From a virus: 29,994 bases of DNA. The position numbers were made by a program, and so were the translations under genes. The notes under the pieces are model-generated. The model saw only the letters and a list, made by a program, of their open reading frames with translations, was not told the origin of the DNA and did no database searches. This document shows positions 23,516-29,888 of the stretch, piece after piece. The DNA lies in the IMG/VR virus record IMGVR_UViG_3300025769_000560, positions 1 through 29,994 of that record; one strand, written 5' to 3'. How positions within the stretch are numbered: position 1 is the stretch's first letter; every line of letters starts with the position of its first letter.

Positions 23516-24435
23516 TGCAAATTTCAATCAGCACATCAATTTCTCAGCTTAAATTTGGCGCTGCTGCTGGAGCTTGGCTGCTTGATGGTGGTGTTTGGAA
23601 TGATGCAGGTGTTTGGGATGACAGTGCAACTTGGGATGATGGTGCGGTAAGTTGGACTAATCCAGATATAAATAATGCAAGCTATGACAGTGTTTTCTTT
23701 AGTGTTACCACACAAGAAAGCATTCCCGCTGGACTAATCTTCAAGCCTGATGGCACAAAGATGTATATTATTGGAACAAACGCAGATGCAGTTCTCCAAT
23801 ATGGATTAAGTACAGCATGGGATTTGTCTACAGCCTCTTATGATAGTGCCAGCGCAGATGTTTCTGGAGAAGAGGATGCGCCAAGAAGCGTTTTCTTCAA
23901 AGATGATGGTACATCATTTTATATTGTTGGAACGACTAGTGATGCTGTGTACCAATACAACATGACAACCGCATGGGATTTAAGTACCGCATCGTATGCA
24001 AGTAAGAGCGCAGATGTTTCTGGACAAGAAACTTCTCCAAGATGTGTGAGATTTAAAACAGATGGTACTTCTTTTTATGTGGCAGGTACTGCTAACGATT
24101 CAATTAGCCAATACGATATGACAACAGCTTGGGATGTTTCAACAGCTTCGTATGCTTCCAAGCAATTAGATGTTTCTGCTCAAGAAGGATCACCGTTTAC
24201 TTTTGATTTTAGTCCCAATGGAGATAAAGTTTGGTTAGTTGGCACCAGTGATACGGTGCGTGAATATACCTTGAGTACTGCTTGGGATATTAGCACAGGG
24301 TCGCATGAATCTTCAGTTTCATTTACTACATCTAATGAAGATGCAACTGCTGTATCTATGACATTTAAGTCTGATGGTTCTAAGATGTATTTGCTGGGCG
24401 CTGCCACTGACACGGTTTATCAATACTCAACATAG
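23515..24435 (+). CDS. Beta-propeller tail-fibre-region protein, 306 aa
   Basis: After a 30-residue start and a W-D-rich stretch (VWNDAGVWDDSATWDD), the protein consists of five repeats of about 46-50 residues. Each has F(K/S)xDGxxxYxxGTxxDxVxQYxLSTAWDxSTASY; the cores are FKPDGTKMYIIG, FKDDGTSFYIVG, FKTDGTSFYVAG, FSPNGDKVWLVG and FKSDGSKMYLLG. This is a propeller-type repeat. The same domain, starting NNA(S/T)YDS-(V/K)FF, is inserted in the tail nozzle protein. Position between core proteins and tail fibre suggests an adhesin or a fibre adaptor. The start overlaps the previous stop (TAATG). Confidence 0.7.
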   Translation: MQISISTSISQLKFGAAAGAWLLDGGVWNDAGVWDDSATWDDGAVSWTNPDINNASYDSVFFSVTTQESIPAGLIFKPDGTKMYIIGTNADAVLQYGLSTAWDLSTASYDSASADVSGEEDAPRSVFFKDDGTSFYIVGTTSDAVYQYNMTTAWDLSTASYASKSADVSGQETSPRCVRFKTDGTSFYVAGTANDSISQYDMTTAWDVSTASYASKQLDVSAQEGSPFTFDFSPNGDKVWLVGTSDTVREYTLSTAWDISTGSHESSVSFTTSNEDATAVSMTFKSDGSKMYLLGAATDTVYQYST

Positions 24436-24445
24436 GAGCTAAGAG

Positions 24446-25672
24446 ATGGGTACATTTAATGATGGCGATAGCGGCTCTTCGATCCGAACAAAGCTAAACA
24501 CCGCTATTCAAAAGACAGAAGGCACAAGCGCAATCAGCACAATTGATGTTGATGGTGGTGCTATTGATGGCGTTACGCTTGGAACAAACAGTGCGGTAAC
24601 AGAAGCGCAAGTTGATAACATTAACATTAACGGAAATACTATCTCAAGCACAGATACCAATGGCGATGTTACGATTGATCCAAATGGTAGTGGTGATGTT
24701 AATATCGGCAACTTTAAGTTTGATGCAGACCAGACTGTAGGCGCTGGGCAAGACAACTATGTTTTAACTTACGACAATGCTGGTGGTAAGATTAGCTTAG
24801 AGGCTGCTTCTGGTGGTGCTTCTTTATCTCTATACGCTGAAAATGCTAGTGGTGAAACAACCCCAACTGCTACAGGCACAAATGCTGTTGCGGTCGGCAA
24901 TGCGGCGGTTTCGGCTGGTACGGATTCCGTTGCATTAGGAAACTCAAGGGCTGGTGGAACAGATTCTTTTGCTGCGGTAATTAATAATAATACCAGTTCA
25001 TTTGGCGCAACACAAAGTTCTTCAATAGCAATTGGTAATAACGCTAAAGGCACAGGTGTATTTGGAACGTCAATTGGATACAATACTGTTGCCAGTGCGG
25101 GAAATGCTGTTTCTGTGGGCCGAAGTGCTTCAGCAACAGGCAATCAATCCGCAGCATTTGGTTATCAGCCTCAAGCATCAGGAGAAAGATCAACTGCTTT
25201 CGGAGATAGTGCAAAAGCACAACTTCTTGGAAAGCTTGCTTTTGCTGGAAAGCAACTTGGTTCATCATCAGTATATGCCCAACAGGGTCTTTATATATTA
25301 ATGGCACAAACATCAGATGCAACTGCAACTGCTTTAACCACTGATAATTCGACTGCTGGAACAACTAACCAGATTGTTTTACCTAATAATAGCGCTCACT
25401 CTTTTCATGGTACTATTGTGGCTAGAGAACAAGCATCTTCTGGTACTGATTGTGCTGGTTGGGAAATAAAAGGTCTGATTAGGCGAGAGGGTTCTGCTTC
25501 TACTGCAACATTAATTGCATCAACCGTAAGTGCAATTGATAATACACCTTCATGGGGCATGGCTTTATCTGCTGATATAACAAATGGTTCCCTTAAAATC
25601 GAAGCTACTGGTGCAGCATCTACAAATATAAGGTGGATTGCTACAATTCACACCTCTGAAGTGAGTTACTAA
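24446..25672 (+). CDS. Tail fibre with YadA-like head repeats
   Basis: The 408-residue protein starts MGTFNDGDSGSSIRTKLNTA, a common attachment end of marine phage fibres. Repeats DGDVTIDPNGSGDVNIG (about 75-92) give a beta-strand shaft. Residues about 145-257 are YadA-head-like 14-residue repeats (NAVAVGNAAVSAG, SSIAIGNNAKGTG, NAVSVGRSASATG, QSAAFGYQPQASG, RSTAFGDSAKA), which form a trimeric left-handed beta-roll. The last 150 residues (LYILMAQTSDATATALTTDN through IRWIATIHTSEVSY) form the tip I recall from marine phage and cyanophage fibres. It probably binds the host receptor. Confidence 0.8.
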   Translation: MGTFNDGDSGSSIRTKLNTAIQKTEGTSAISTIDVDGGAIDGVTLGTNSAVTEAQVDNININGNTISSTDTNGDVTIDPNGSGDVNIGNFKFDADQTVGAGQDNYVLTYDNAGGKISLEAASGGASLSLYAENASGETTPTATGTNAVAVGNAAVSAGTDSVALGNSRAGGTDSFAAVINNNTSSFGATQSSSIAIGNNAKGTGVFGTSIGYNTVASAGNAVSVGRSASATGNQSAAFGYQPQASGERSTAFGDSAKAQLLGKLAFAGKQLGSSSVYAQQGLYILMAQTSDATATALTTDNSTAGTTNQIVLPNNSAHSFHGTIVAREQASSGTDCAGWEIKGLIRREGSASTATLIASTVSAIDNTPSWGMALSADITNGSLKIEATGAASTNIRWIATIHTSEVSY

Positions 25673-25684
25673 AGGAGAAATCAA

Positions 25685-25990
25685 ATGGCTATTCAAAACA
25701 ATATTGCCGCCGAAAATAGTGAATATGGTATCGCATTTAGTAATGCGTATTATAGGATTGTAAATCTTGCCATAACGCGAAATGTAGGTGATGATTTTAA
25801 GTTTCAAATAATGATTGATTTATTTGGATATGCAACAACATCTCCTAGCGATGAGTCCAGAGAGGTCAGTGCTAAAAGATATTATGCAAATTTATCTGAC
25901 ATTGAAACGAAGTCCGGCGATGATTTTCTTAGCAAGTGTTATGCTTGGTTAAAAGATCAATCAGAGTTTTCAGGTGCTTCTGACTCATAG
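25685..25990 (+). CDS. Small protein after the tail fibre, 101 aa
   Basis: AAAGGAG precedes ATG 25685. The protein starts AIQNNIAAENSEYGIAFSNA and continues YYRIVNLAITRNVGDDFKFQ, a beta-rich core, then a helix (DDFLSKCYAWLKDQSEF). It resembles small proteins that accompany marine phage fibres, which may be fibre-tip or assembly proteins. No motif shows a catalytic role. Confidence 0.6.
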   Translation: MAIQNNIAAENSEYGIAFSNAYYRIVNLAITRNVGDDFKFQIMIDLFGYATTSPSDESREVSAKRYYANLSDIETKSGDDFLSKCYAWLKDQSEFSGASDS

Positions 25991-25997
25991 GTGATGT

Positions 25998-26180
25998 ATG
26001 TCTAAACAAACAGCAGCAAGCGCCCATGATAGAATAGATGGGATCGAGCCAAGAATAGCAAAGCTAGAGGCTGAGTTGTCTACGCTTCAACGCAGTGTTC
26101 AACGTGTAGAGAATATCTTAATTGGTACCGCTGCATCGGTAATTGGTTTACTGATTACGGTACTAATGAGAATGGGATGA
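25998..26180 (+). CDS. XhlA-like holin accessory, 60 aa
   Basis: Residues 10-38 form an amphipathic coiled-coil helix (HDRIDGIEPRIAKLEAELST and LQRSVQRVENIL), and residues 41-57 (IGTAASVIGLLITVLM) one membrane span. This layout matches XhlA/hemolysin-type holin partners. It opens the lysis region. Its stop overlaps the next start (ATGA at 26177). Confidence 0.65.
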   Translation: MSKQTAASAHDRIDGIEPRIAKLEAELSTLQRSVQRVENILIGTAASVIGLLITVLMRMG

Positions 26181-26344
26181 CATGCGTTCTGGTCGCAGTA
26201 TTGTGGGGCCAGAGTTTTTCTTTTGGATTATATAAAGTTTGTGCATATGATTGTGGTCAAGAAAGACCCAACCATGTTTGGTATGACAGAGCATATATAG
26301 CGCGTCCTAATTACAACTGCCCAGCGAGGTTCTATGCAACATGA
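26177..26344 (+). CDS. 55-aa secreted cysteine-containing peptide
   Basis: This short gene has ATGA overlaps at both ends (26177-26180 and 26341-26344), which makes translation likely. The peptide begins with a hydrophobic stretch (MTCVLVAVLWGQSFSFG), like a signal sequence, followed by YKVCAYDCGQERPNHVW and ending YNCPARFYAT. The three cysteines after the hydrophobic start suggest a periplasmic, disulphide-bonded peptide. Small signal-bearing peptides of this kind (YxxCxYDCG then CP) occur in phage lysis regions; their job is unknown. A spanin component is possible but no lipobox is clear. Confidence 0.6.
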   Translation: MTCVLVAVLWGQSFSFGLYKVCAYDCGQERPNHVWYDRAYIARPNYNCPARFYAT

Positions 26345-26808
26345 TAGACCCAGTGACCGCGATAGCAGGGGCAACAGCAGCATTTAATTTTTTAAAGAAG
26401 GGCGTTCAAGTTGGGCGCGATCTTCAAGACATGGGGCAGCAGCTACAGCAATGGGCTGGTTGCATGGCAGAGCTAGATCAAGCTGAGAAAATGTCAGAAA
26501 GGCCACCTTGGTATAAGGCTCTTGGCTCTGGCACTCAGGCTCAGGCTATGGAAGTTTTCTTGGCAAGAAAGAAAGCGCAGCAAATGCGTGATGAATTGCG
26601 AGAGATCATTAGCCACCCTGCTATTCTTGGCCCTTCGCATTGGCAAGAGTTTCTTAGAATAGAAGCTGAGATTAGAAAGCAAAAGCGAGAGCATGAGTTT
26701 CGTCGCATGGAAATCAAGCAAGCTATTATTGAATGGGCTGCTGGGATTCTTTTGTTTATTGTTTTGATGGGCGGTCTTGTTGGATTCGTATGGTTGGCTA
26801 ATGCTTGA
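26341..26808 (+). CDS. C-tail-anchored membrane protein of marine podovirus type
   Basis: The 155-residue protein starts MIDPVTAIAGATAAFNFLKK, has a charged coiled-coil centre (residues 40-125) and a C-terminal membrane span (AAGILLFIVLMGGLVGFVWL, 133-152). I recall proteins with the same start and layout near the lysis genes of marine podoviruses. A lysis or spanin-like role fits position and topology; no direct evidence exists. It ends with an 8-base overlap with a short open frame that starts MLDPVG. Confidence 0.65.
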   Translation: MIDPVTAIAGATAAFNFLKKGVQVGRDLQDMGQQLQQWAGCMAELDQAEKMSERPPWYKALGSGTQAQAMEVFLARKKAQQMRDELREIISHPAILGPSHWQEFLRIEAEIRKQKREHEFRRMEIKQAIIEWAAGILLFIVLMGGLVGFVWLANA

Positions 26809-26819
26809 TCCCGTTGGTA
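26801..26819. repeat. Direct repeat, left copy (flanks the second methyltransferase)
   Basis: ATGCTTGATCC plus the next 8 bases match 27688-27706 at 16 of 19 positions; the first 11 are identical. In both copies the sequence holds the preceding gene's stop (GCTTGA) and the next start (ATG) in the same 8-base overlap. Confidence 0.65.
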
Positions 26820-26857
26820 AATTTTTTATACTCAGAACTGACAGGAGAGGCAGATGA
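26801..26857 (+). pseudogene. 18-codon remnant of the MLDPVG gene
   Basis: The frame from ATG 26801 reads MLDPVGKFFILRTDRRGR and stops. The first six residues equal those of the intact gene at 27688 (MLDPVGSLPFAID). The simplest view is that an inserted methyltransferase cassette duplicated the start of that gene and left this stub. Its stop forms an ATGA overlap with the next short frame, so it may still be translated. Confidence 0.4.
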
Positions 26858-26922
26858 GTGATGATCTGGTGAAGCGGCTGCGTGATTGCGCCATCGCAGG
26901 AGATATCGGATGCAAGGAATAA
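26854..26922 (+). CDS. 22-aa leader peptide before the methyltransferase
   Basis: A strong AGGAGAGG (26843-26850) lies just before ATG 26854. The peptide MSDDLVKRLRDCAIAGDIGC-KE resembles the first residues of Ea22-like phage proteins (DDLVxRLRD), but ends after 22 codons. It overlaps the methyltransferase start by 13 bases. It may be a remnant of a longer gene or a coupling leader. Confidence 0.45.
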   Translation: MSDDLVKRLRDCAIAGDIGCKE

Positions 26923-27695
26923 ATCTTATGCAAGGCGACTGCCTTGAGAGAATAAAAGAGATAAAGGATGGATCAGTGGACATGGTTTTGACCAGCCCGC
27001 CGTATAACATTGGCAAGGCTTACGAGACTGTGGTTCCGCTTCGTGAATATGTTGACTGGCAGAGCCGCATCATAAGAGCTGTTTCGTCTAAACTTAAAAA
27101 CGGCGGTAGTATTTGCTGGCAAATTGGCAACGCTGTGATTGATGGAGCTGTTTACCCAATTGATTGTTTACTGTTTAGCGCATTCATTGACGCTGGGTTG
27201 ACGCCACGAAACCGCATTGTGTGGACGTTCGGACATGGCCTTCACTGCAAACGTCGTTTTTCTGGAAGACATGAAACCATCCTGTGGTTTACGAAAGGGA
27301 ATGACTACACGTTCAACCTAGATGCTGTCAGGGTTCCATCAAAGTATCCGCAGAAGAAATACTACAAAGGCCCCAAAAAAGGGATGGTGTCCAGCAATCC
27401 TCTTGGAAAAAATCCAGAGGATGTTTGGGCAATATCAAACGTAAAGCACAATCACCCTGAAAAAACGGAGCATCCATGCCAATATCCAGAGCATCTATGT
27501 GATAGGCTTGTTCTGGCGTTGACAAACAAGAATGATACAGTCCTTGACCCATTTATGGGTAGTGGCACGACAGGCGTTTCCTCAAAGAACCTGAGCCGTT
27601 CTTTCATAGGCATTGAATTGGATGAAAGGTATTTAAGAATTGCTCAAGACCGCATCATGCGCTTTCCCGATGATCCGACTAACGACGATGCTTGA
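26910..27695 (+). CDS. Beta-class DNA methyltransferase (N6-adenine or N4-cytosine)
   Basis: ATG 26910 follows CAGGAGA at 8 bases. In the 261-residue protein the catalytic motif TSPPYN (28-33) comes before the S-adenosylmethionine-binding DPFMGSGTTG (213-222) and FIGIELDERYLRIAQDR; this order defines the beta class. The variable region between (FSGRHETILWFTKGNDYTFN, SKYPQKKYYKGPKKG) holds target recognition. The SPPY form allows either N4-cytosine or N6-adenine methylation. No restriction partner is next to it, so it is an orphan that probably protects phage DNA or changes gene regulation. Direct repeats at both ends suggest cassette insertion into the lysis region. Confidence 0.88.
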   Translation: MQGINLMQGDCLERIKEIKDGSVDMVLTSPPYNIGKAYETVVPLREYVDWQSRIIRAVSSKLKNGGSICWQIGNAVIDGAVYPIDCLLFSAFIDAGLTPRNRIVWTFGHGLHCKRRFSGRHETILWFTKGNDYTFNLDAVRVPSKYPQKKYYKGPKKGMVSSNPLGKNPEDVWAISNVKHNHPEKTEHPCQYPEHLCDRLVLALTNKNDTVLDPFMGSGTTGVSSKNLSRSFIGIELDERYLRIAQDRIMRFPDDPTNDDA

Positions 27696-27706
27696 TCCAG
27701 TAGGCA
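27688..27706. repeat. Direct repeat, right copy
   Basis: Partner of 26801-26819. Collapse between the copies would delete 887 bases and rejoin the C-tail-anchored protein gene to the MLDPVG gene with the 8-base overlap kept. Confidence 0.65.
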
Positions 27707-27918
27707 GTTTACCTTTCGCCATAGACGCCCAGAGAAGCCGCGAGAGCATCGAAAACCATCAGGCGCAGCAACAGGTGCAGGTAGAACACAACCGCGCTCA
27801 CAAGCTCTCTAAGGCGCTTGAGCGACAACAACTTGATTTAATGCTGAGTTATGATAAGTTTGGCGCGTCCAATAGTGGGCTTCAACCTCAAGGCCAGATC
27901 GTAGATATGGAGGTCTGA
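27688..27918 (+). CDS. Small polar protein, 76 aa, unknown function
   Basis: ATG 27688 lies 8 bases inside the methyltransferase end. The protein reads MLDPVGSLPFAIDAQRSRES and then is Gln-rich and helical (IENHQAQQQVQVEHNRAHKL, SKALERQQLDLML). It has no membrane segment and no known motif. Its original left neighbour was probably the membrane protein at 26341. The next gene begins right after its stop. Confidence 0.6.
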   Translation: MLDPVGSLPFAIDAQRSRESIENHQAQQQVQVEHNRAHKLSKALERQQLDLMLSYDKFGASNSGLQPQGQIVDMEV

Positions 27919-28176
27919 ATGGTACAAATCACAGCAAAATATATTGACAGTCTCAAGATACTTCCGCGTTTGATGATGCTGGCAGTGACTGTCTTAACTT
28001 ATCAAGCGGTGCATTGGTTTATGTCATTGCCTGATCCATCGGTTGCACAATCAGGGCTGGTGTCTGTGTGCATGGGTGCGCTTACTGGTTGCTTTGGTAT
28101 CTGGATGGGCAAGGAATCCAAGACGACTGTAACTTCTGACAAGGTTGTTCACGAGGAAAAGTATGACAACCGTTGA
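27919..28176 (+). CDS. Two-span holin-like membrane protein, 85 aa
   Basis: GGAGG precedes ATG 27919. Two membrane spans are visible, about 18-35 (LMMLAVTVLTYQAVHWFM) and 45-64 (SGLVSVCMGALTGCFGIWMG), followed by a charged tail (KESKTTVTSDKVVHEEKYD). Size and topology are those of class II holins, which make holes in the inner membrane for lysis. It lies two genes before the endolysin. Another holin candidate follows, so which one times lysis is not clear. Confidence 0.65.
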   Translation: MVQITAKYIDSLKILPRLMMLAVTVLTYQAVHWFMSLPDPSVAQSGLVSVCMGALTGCFGIWMGKESKTTVTSDKVVHEEKYDNR

Positions 28177-28261
28177 GGATTTTATGGTATACCTGATGGT
28201 CAGGGCGCTTGAGTTTCTGCTCAATACCAAGATGAGTTTATATGGGACGGTAATGATATGA
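28163..28261 (+). CDS. 32-aa peptide between the holin candidates
   Basis: The frame starts at ATG 28163, seven bases after GAGG, overlaps the previous gene by 14 bases, and ends in an ATGA overlap with the next gene (28258-28261). The peptide MTTVEDFMVYLMVRALEFLL then NTKMSLYGTVMI is amphipathic or weakly hydrophobic. It fills a gap that would otherwise be empty, and the overlap pattern supports translation. The function is unknown. Confidence 0.5.
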   Translation: MTTVEDFMVYLMVRALEFLLNTKMSLYGTVMI

Positions 28262-28650
28262 TCCAAGCATTGATAGGACCGATTGCTGAGTTGGCTGGTG
28301 GCTGGTTGAAAGGCAAGGCGGATGCAAATGCGGCGGCTGCTAATTTAAAGTTGGTTGAGGCAGAGGCAAAAGCCACCATAATGAAGAACGCTGCTACAAG
28401 CGAAAGTGATTGGGAACGCTTGATGGCGCAGGGTTCTCAGAATAGCTGGAAAGATGAGTGGCTTACTATCTTATTTTCTATTCCTCTTATTCTTTGTTTC
28501 TTGCCATTTGATTGGGCGGATCGTGCTGTGCAGAATGGTTTTGCAGCATTGGAATCCATGCCTGATTGGTATCAGTACACGCTAGGCATAATTGTTGCTG
28601 CAAGCTTTGGTGTTCGATCAGCAACTAAATTTTTCGGAGGGAAGAAATGA
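28258..28650 (+). CDS. 3TM holin, GTA type
   Basis: The 130-residue protein has an Ala-rich start (residues 1-55), then SSWKDEWLTILFSIPLILCF-type span (about 66-84), FDWADRAVQNGFAALESMPDWYQY-type loop, and a last span (LGIIVAASFGVRSATKFF). This pattern matches the holin family named from gene transfer agents of Alphaproteobacteria (GTA_holin_3TM). It lies directly before the endolysin with an ATGA overlap. It supports an alphaproteobacterial host. Confidence 0.75.
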   Translation: MIQALIGPIAELAGGWLKGKADANAAAANLKLVEAEAKATIMKNAATSESDWERLMAQGSQNSWKDEWLTILFSIPLILCFLPFDWADRAVQNGFAALESMPDWYQYTLGIIVAASFGVRSATKFFGGKK

Positions 28651-29123
28651 GCTATAAACTAGGAAAGCGCAGCTTAGAAAGGCTGGAAGGTGTTGACGAG
28701 CGGATGCAATCAGTCGTCCGGTACGCCATATCGGTGACAAAGCAAGATTTCTCTGTGATCTGTGGACTCAGAACCATCGAAGAACAGAGGGCGCTTGTTG
28801 CCAAGGGCGCAAGTCAAACCATGAAGTCAAAGCATCTTGATGGATTGGCTGTTGACCTTATGGCATATGTCGATGGTCAGGGTGGCCGCTGGGAATTAAA
28901 TCTGTATGACGAGATTGCAGACGCAATGGCCGAGGGTGCAAGAGCAATTGATGTTGGTATTTGCTGGGGTGCTGCTTGGTCAACTGCATCTTTGCCATAC
29001 CCTATGGATATGCGGCGATGGAATGGCACAATGGAAGATGCCATGAACGCATATATAGATAAAAAACGCGATATGAAAAAACGCGCATTTATTGATGCCC
29101 CTCATTTTGAATTGATAGTCTGA
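28647..29123 (+). CDS. Endolysin, M15 (VanY/L-alanyl-D-glutamate) peptidase
   Basis: The 158-residue zinc peptidase cuts peptide cross-links of peptidoglycan at lysis, as in T5 and other phages. The metal ligands are visible: H63 and D70 in SKHLDGLAVDLMAY and H153 in DAPHFEL. The substrate-side sequence CGLRTIEEQRALVAKGASQT is also typical. There is no signal peptide, so a holin must release it. The start overlaps the holin stop (ATGA). Confidence 0.9.
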   Translation: MSYKLGKRSLERLEGVDERMQSVVRYAISVTKQDFSVICGLRTIEEQRALVAKGASQTMKSKHLDGLAVDLMAYVDGQGGRWELNLYDEIADAMAEGARAIDVGICWGAAWSTASLPYPMDMRRWNGTMEDAMNAYIDKKRDMKKRAFIDAPHFELIV

Positions 29124-29308
29124 TGAAGCGTAAGTTTGCACCCGTTCCCAAAGATAAAAAGTCTGGCATTCCTAAGAAGTATGTGAAGGGATCGAAAGAT
29201 CCTGATGCAACCCGGCGTGAGATTCTACGCACCAGGGCGCTGTATCGCATGGGTAAGCTTACACCGGAAATGATGGATAAGATCAGCAAGCAACGGAGCA
29301 AGCGGTAA
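29123..29308 (+). CDS. Small basic late protein, 61 aa
   Basis: It starts on the last base of the endolysin stop (TGATG). The sequence KKSGIPKKYVKGSKDPDATRR then EILRTRALYRMGKLTPEMMD and KISKQRSKR matches a type of short basic protein I recall from marine phages. Function unknown; perhaps a virion component. Confidence 0.65.
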   Translation: MKRKFAPVPKDKKSGIPKKYVKGSKDPDATRREILRTRALYRMGKLTPEMMDKISKQRSKR

Positions 29309-29514
29309 TGGCAAAGTTTAGCGGCATACCTGGGGCAGATCGGTTTAGCTCTGCGACCTTGAATAAAGTTTATAAGCGCGGTCTTGGTGCTTATTACAGT
29401 AGCGGTTCCCGGCCAAAGGTATCGGCTCATCAATGGGCGATGGGGCGTGTAAAGTCTTTTGTGTCTGGTAAGGGTGGCGCAAGAAAAGCTGATAAAGATC
29501 TATTGAAAGGATAG
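29308..29514 (+). CDS. Small basic late protein, 68 aa (DUF5824-like)
   Basis: It starts on the last base of the previous stop. The C-terminal part WAMGRVKSFVSGKGGARKAD-KDL is the pattern I associate with DUF5824 proteins of marine phages. The N-terminal half is FSGIPGADRFSSATLNKVYK. Function unknown. Confidence 0.65.
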   Translation: MAKFSGIPGADRFSSATLNKVYKRGLGAYYSSGSRPKVSAHQWAMGRVKSFVSGKGGARKADKDLLKG

Positions 29515-29518
29515 CAGA

Positions 29519-29647
29519 ATGCCATATGAAAAGTATTCTCCTAAGCAAAAGAGATTGGCGGCGATGGCCGGTGATCGCAAAAAGATAACAGCTGCGGATC
29601 TCAAGGCTGTTGCTAAGAAACGTATGCTGAAGAAAGGAAAAGCATAA
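29519..29647 (+). CDS. Lysine-rich 42-aa protein
   Basis: The frame from ATG 29519 reads MPYEKYSPKQKRLAAMAGDR then KKITAADLKAVAKKRMLKKG. The stop TAA shares a base with the next ATG (TAATG at 29645). The short form SPKQKRLAAMAGDRKKIT is common among marine phage late proteins. Function unknown. Confidence 0.6.
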   Translation: MPYEKYSPKQKRLAAMAGDRKKITAADLKAVAKKRMLKKGKA

Positions 29648-29772
29648 TGCCCTACGGTAAAGGTACATATGGTTCTAAAGTTGGCAGACCATCAAAGGCC
29701 GACAAGATGAACCCGACTTTGAAAAAGATGGCTATGAAAAAAATGAAGGCAAAAAAGAAAAAGACCGCTTGA
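29647..29772 (+). CDS. Lysine-rich 41-aa protein
   Basis: AAGGAAA precedes the overlapped ATG 29647. The protein MPYGKGTYGSKVGRPSKADK then ends in a run of lysines (KKMKAKKKKTA). The MPYGKGTYGSKVGRP start is common in small phage proteins, often virion-associated. It is the last + strand gene of the block, directly before a terminator whose stem includes its last codons. Confidence 0.6.
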   Translation: MPYGKGTYGSKVGRPSKADKMNPTLKKMAMKKMKAKKKKTA

Positions 29773-29800
29773 AGTTACGGTCTTAATTTGCTTTATTCCT
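29761..29800 (+). terminator. Rho-independent-like terminator of the late operon
   Basis: AAGACCG (29761-29767) and CGGTCTT (29778-29784) form a perfect 7-base stem with a 10-base loop, followed by AATTTGCTTTATT. An A-rich run before and T-rich run after can extend the stem and serve in both directions, fitting a site between convergent genes. Confidence 0.6.
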
Positions 29801-29803
29801 TTC

Positions 29804-29888
29804 GAGGGTGACATTCCATTAACAAGCTTTTTGTGTAAACTGCTCCACGGGGTTTGTGGTTTTGTTACTCGCAGTAACCGTCACCCTC
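29804..29888. other. Multi-branched inverted-repeat structure
   Basis: GAGGGTGAC (29804-29812) and GTCACCCTC (29880-29888) are perfect 9-base arms. Inside are three smaller stems: ACAAG/TTTGT (about 29821-29833), CCAC/GTGG with a 7-base loop (about 29845-29859) and GTTACT-CGC-AGTAAC (29864-29878). The whole can fold as a cloverleaf-like junction on either strand. It covers the last base pair of the - strand gene's stop. It is not a tRNA: arm lengths and the T-loop sequence do not fit. Confidence 0.5.

Noticed and set aside
24769-25364. Overlapping - strand frames opposite the tail fibre
   Set aside because: They arise from the repetitive Ala/Gly/Ser codons of the YadA-like repeats.
29804-29888. 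tRNA gene
   Set aside because: The stem lengths (9-base outer arm, 4-base and 6-base inner stems), a 3-base loop and no TTCRANNY-type T loop do not fit a tRNA.
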